Below, piece after piece: positions 5,933-6,598 of a DNA stretch of 6,598 nucleotides. Under the pieces are notes generated by a model that worked only from the letters and a program-made list of their open reading frames with translations, was not told where the DNA came from and made no database searches. Numbering within the stretch: position 1 is the stretch's first letter; every line of letters begins with the position of its first letter. The stretch covers positions 1-6,598 of the forward strand of contig JAEWEW010000172.1 in NCBI GenBank assembly GCA_023389175.1. Direction: 5' to 3'. Origin of the DNA: Pseudomonadota bacterium (GTDB lineage: Bacteria > Pseudomonadota > Gammaproteobacteria > Burkholderiales > Burkholderiaceae_E). Made by a program: the position numbers and the translations under genes.

Positions 5933-5992
5933 GCCCACCGCACGGCCGCCCGAAGGTGGGCTCGCTCCCCTCGGGGGACAGCGCGAAGCGCG
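5930..5992. repeat. GC-rich palindromic intergenic repeat, copy 2
   Basis: A perfect 9-bp inverted repeat, GAGCCCACC (5931-5939) and GGTGGGCTC (5955-5963), encloses a 15-base loop containing CGGCCGCC. It is followed by TCCCC-TCG-GGGGA (5966-5978) and GCGC-GAA-GCGC (5981-5991). The left arm includes the last two bases of the mobB stop codon. The order of blocks matches the element between alaA and hom, but the spacing from CTCCCC to GCGAAGC is 18 bp here against 33 bp there, so the copies have diverged. No T-run follows, which argues against a classic terminator. Confidence 0.65.
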
Positions 5993-5998
5993 AAGGGG
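5993..5998 (+). promoter_or_regulatory. Probable ribosome binding site of moeA at the edge of the repeat
   Basis: AAGGGG lies 7 bp before the moeA ATG and is the only purine-rich run at suitable spacing. It directly abuts the last hairpin of the palindromic repeat, so the repeat border seems to form part of the moeA translation start. Confidence 0.5.
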
Positions 5999-6005
5999 TC
6001 CACCA

Positions 6006-6598
6006 ATGAAAGGCCCGGGACTGGTTCCGTTCGACGAGGCGCTCGCGCGACTGCTTGCCCGCGCGGCACCGGCCACGACGCCGGAGGACGTTCCGACCAT
6101 GGCGGCGAGCGGTCGCGTGCTGGCGGCCGACGTGGTGTCGTCGCTGTCGGTTCCGTCCTGGGACAACTCGCAGATGGACGGCTACGCGGTCCGCTCGAGC
6201 GACGTTGCGGCGCTCGCCGGGAAGCCGGAGGCAACGCTTCCGGTCGCGCAGCGGATCGCTGCCGGCCAGCGCGGGCAGCCGCTCGCCGCCGGCACCGTGG
6301 CGCGCATCTTCACCGGCGCCGCCATCCCGGAAGGCGCGGACGCGGTGATCATGCAGGAGCAGGCGAGCGTCGCCGCCGACGGCGCGCGGGTGAGCTTCAG
6401 CCATGTGCCGCAGCCCGGCGAATGGGTGCGCCGCGAAGGCGAGGACATCCGCGCGGGCAGCACCATCCTCGCTGCCGGCACCCGGCTCACGCCCCAGGCC
6501 ACCGGCCTCGCCGCCTCGGTCGGCGCGGCCAGCCTGCGGGTCTACCGCCCCGTCCGGGTGGCCTGCTTCTTCACCGGCGACGAGCTGGTGATGCCGGG
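6006..6598 (+). CDS. moeA: Molybdopterin molybdotransferase MoeA (N-terminal part, runs off the window)
   Basis: MoeA inserts molybdate into adenylated molybdopterin to make active molybdenum cofactor. The frame is open from ATG 6006 to the window end, giving 197 of an expected 400 or so residues. Visible are an N-terminal helix (FDEALARLLARA), the family hallmark SWDNSQMDGYAVR (51-63; Asp58 corresponds to E. coli Asp59), RIFTGAAIPEGADAVIMQEQA (100-120) and REGEDIRAG (143-151). The start of the molybdopterin-binding domain follows with VRVACFFTGDELVMP (183-197). The MoeA N-terminal linker region is complete, while most of the MPT-binding domain and all of the C-terminal domain lie beyond base 6598. 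The 73-bp gap to mobB is mostly repeat sequence. Pairing with mobB fits a shared molybdenum cofactor role. Confidence 0.96.
   Translation, partial: MKGPGLVPFDEALARLLARAAPATTPEDVPTMAASGRVLAADVVSSLSVPSWDNSQMDGYAVRSSDVAALAGKPEATLPVAQRIAAGQRGQPLAAGTVARIFTGAAIPEGADAVIMQEQASVAADGARVSFSHVPQPGEWVRREGEDIRAGSTILAAGTRLTPQATGLAASVGAASLRVYRPVRVACFFTGDELVMP

Noticed and set aside
5931..5963. The 9-bp stem after mobB as a terminator or riboswitch for moeA, for example a Moco riboswitch
   Set aside because: No T-run follows. The element is too short and simple for the Moco riboswitch, and its blocks match the repeat between alaA and hom.
5354..6404. Minus-strand frames opposite mobB and moeA
   Set aside because: They lie antisense to MobB and MoeA, which carry the Walker A loop and the DNSQMDGYAVR motif, and have no motifs of their own.

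Overview
This GC-rich window looks like the chromosome of a betaproteobacterium, probably of the Burkholderiales/Rhodocyclales type. The evidence is very strong G/C preference at third codon positions, proteins that read like betaproteobacterial AlaA, Hom, class-2 ThrC and MoeA, and compact GC-rich palindromic repeats in the gaps between genes. The genus assignment is inference; no rRNA or other marker gene is present.

Left part, minus strand (1-1027): three tightly spaced genes read leftwards. They are a small Mth938/Xcc1710-like (DUF498) protein at 656-1027, a Bcp/PrxQ-type thioredoxin-dependent peroxiredoxin at 130-594, and the first 40 codons of a gene leaving the window at 120-1. The last may be a PhoH-family protein. 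Bcp most likely starts at a TTG codon behind a strong AAGGAG ribosome binding site.

Divergent intergenic region (1028-1256, 229 bp): this holds the locally AT-rich stretch expected of promoters, an imperfect palindrome centred on 1201, a perfect 12-bp palindrome in the alaA leader, and a short hairpin in the leader of the leftward genes.

Right part, plus strand (1257-6598): alaA (glutamate-pyruvate aminotransferase), hom (homoserine dehydrogenase with C-terminal ACT domain), thrC (threonine synthase), mobB (GTP-binding molybdenum cofactor protein) and the first 197 codons of moeA (molybdopterin molybdotransferase). hom and thrC supply consecutive parts of the threonine branch: aspartate semialdehyde to homoserine, then phosphohomoserine to threonine. 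Homoserine kinase and aspartokinase are not in the window. mobB and moeA belong to molybdenum cofactor synthesis. Spacing is 105, 33, 8 and 73 bp, consistent with one transcription unit. Two of the gaps (alaA/hom and mobB/moeA) are filled by GC-rich palindromic elements with shared sequence blocks, which appear to be two diverged copies of one repeat family.

The window is mostly ordinary housekeeping sequence. I found no previously undescribed system. The points most worth checking are the repeat pair and its placement at gene borders, the missing second Cys in Bcp, the palindromes upstream of alaA, and a 34-codon frame bridging alaA and hom.
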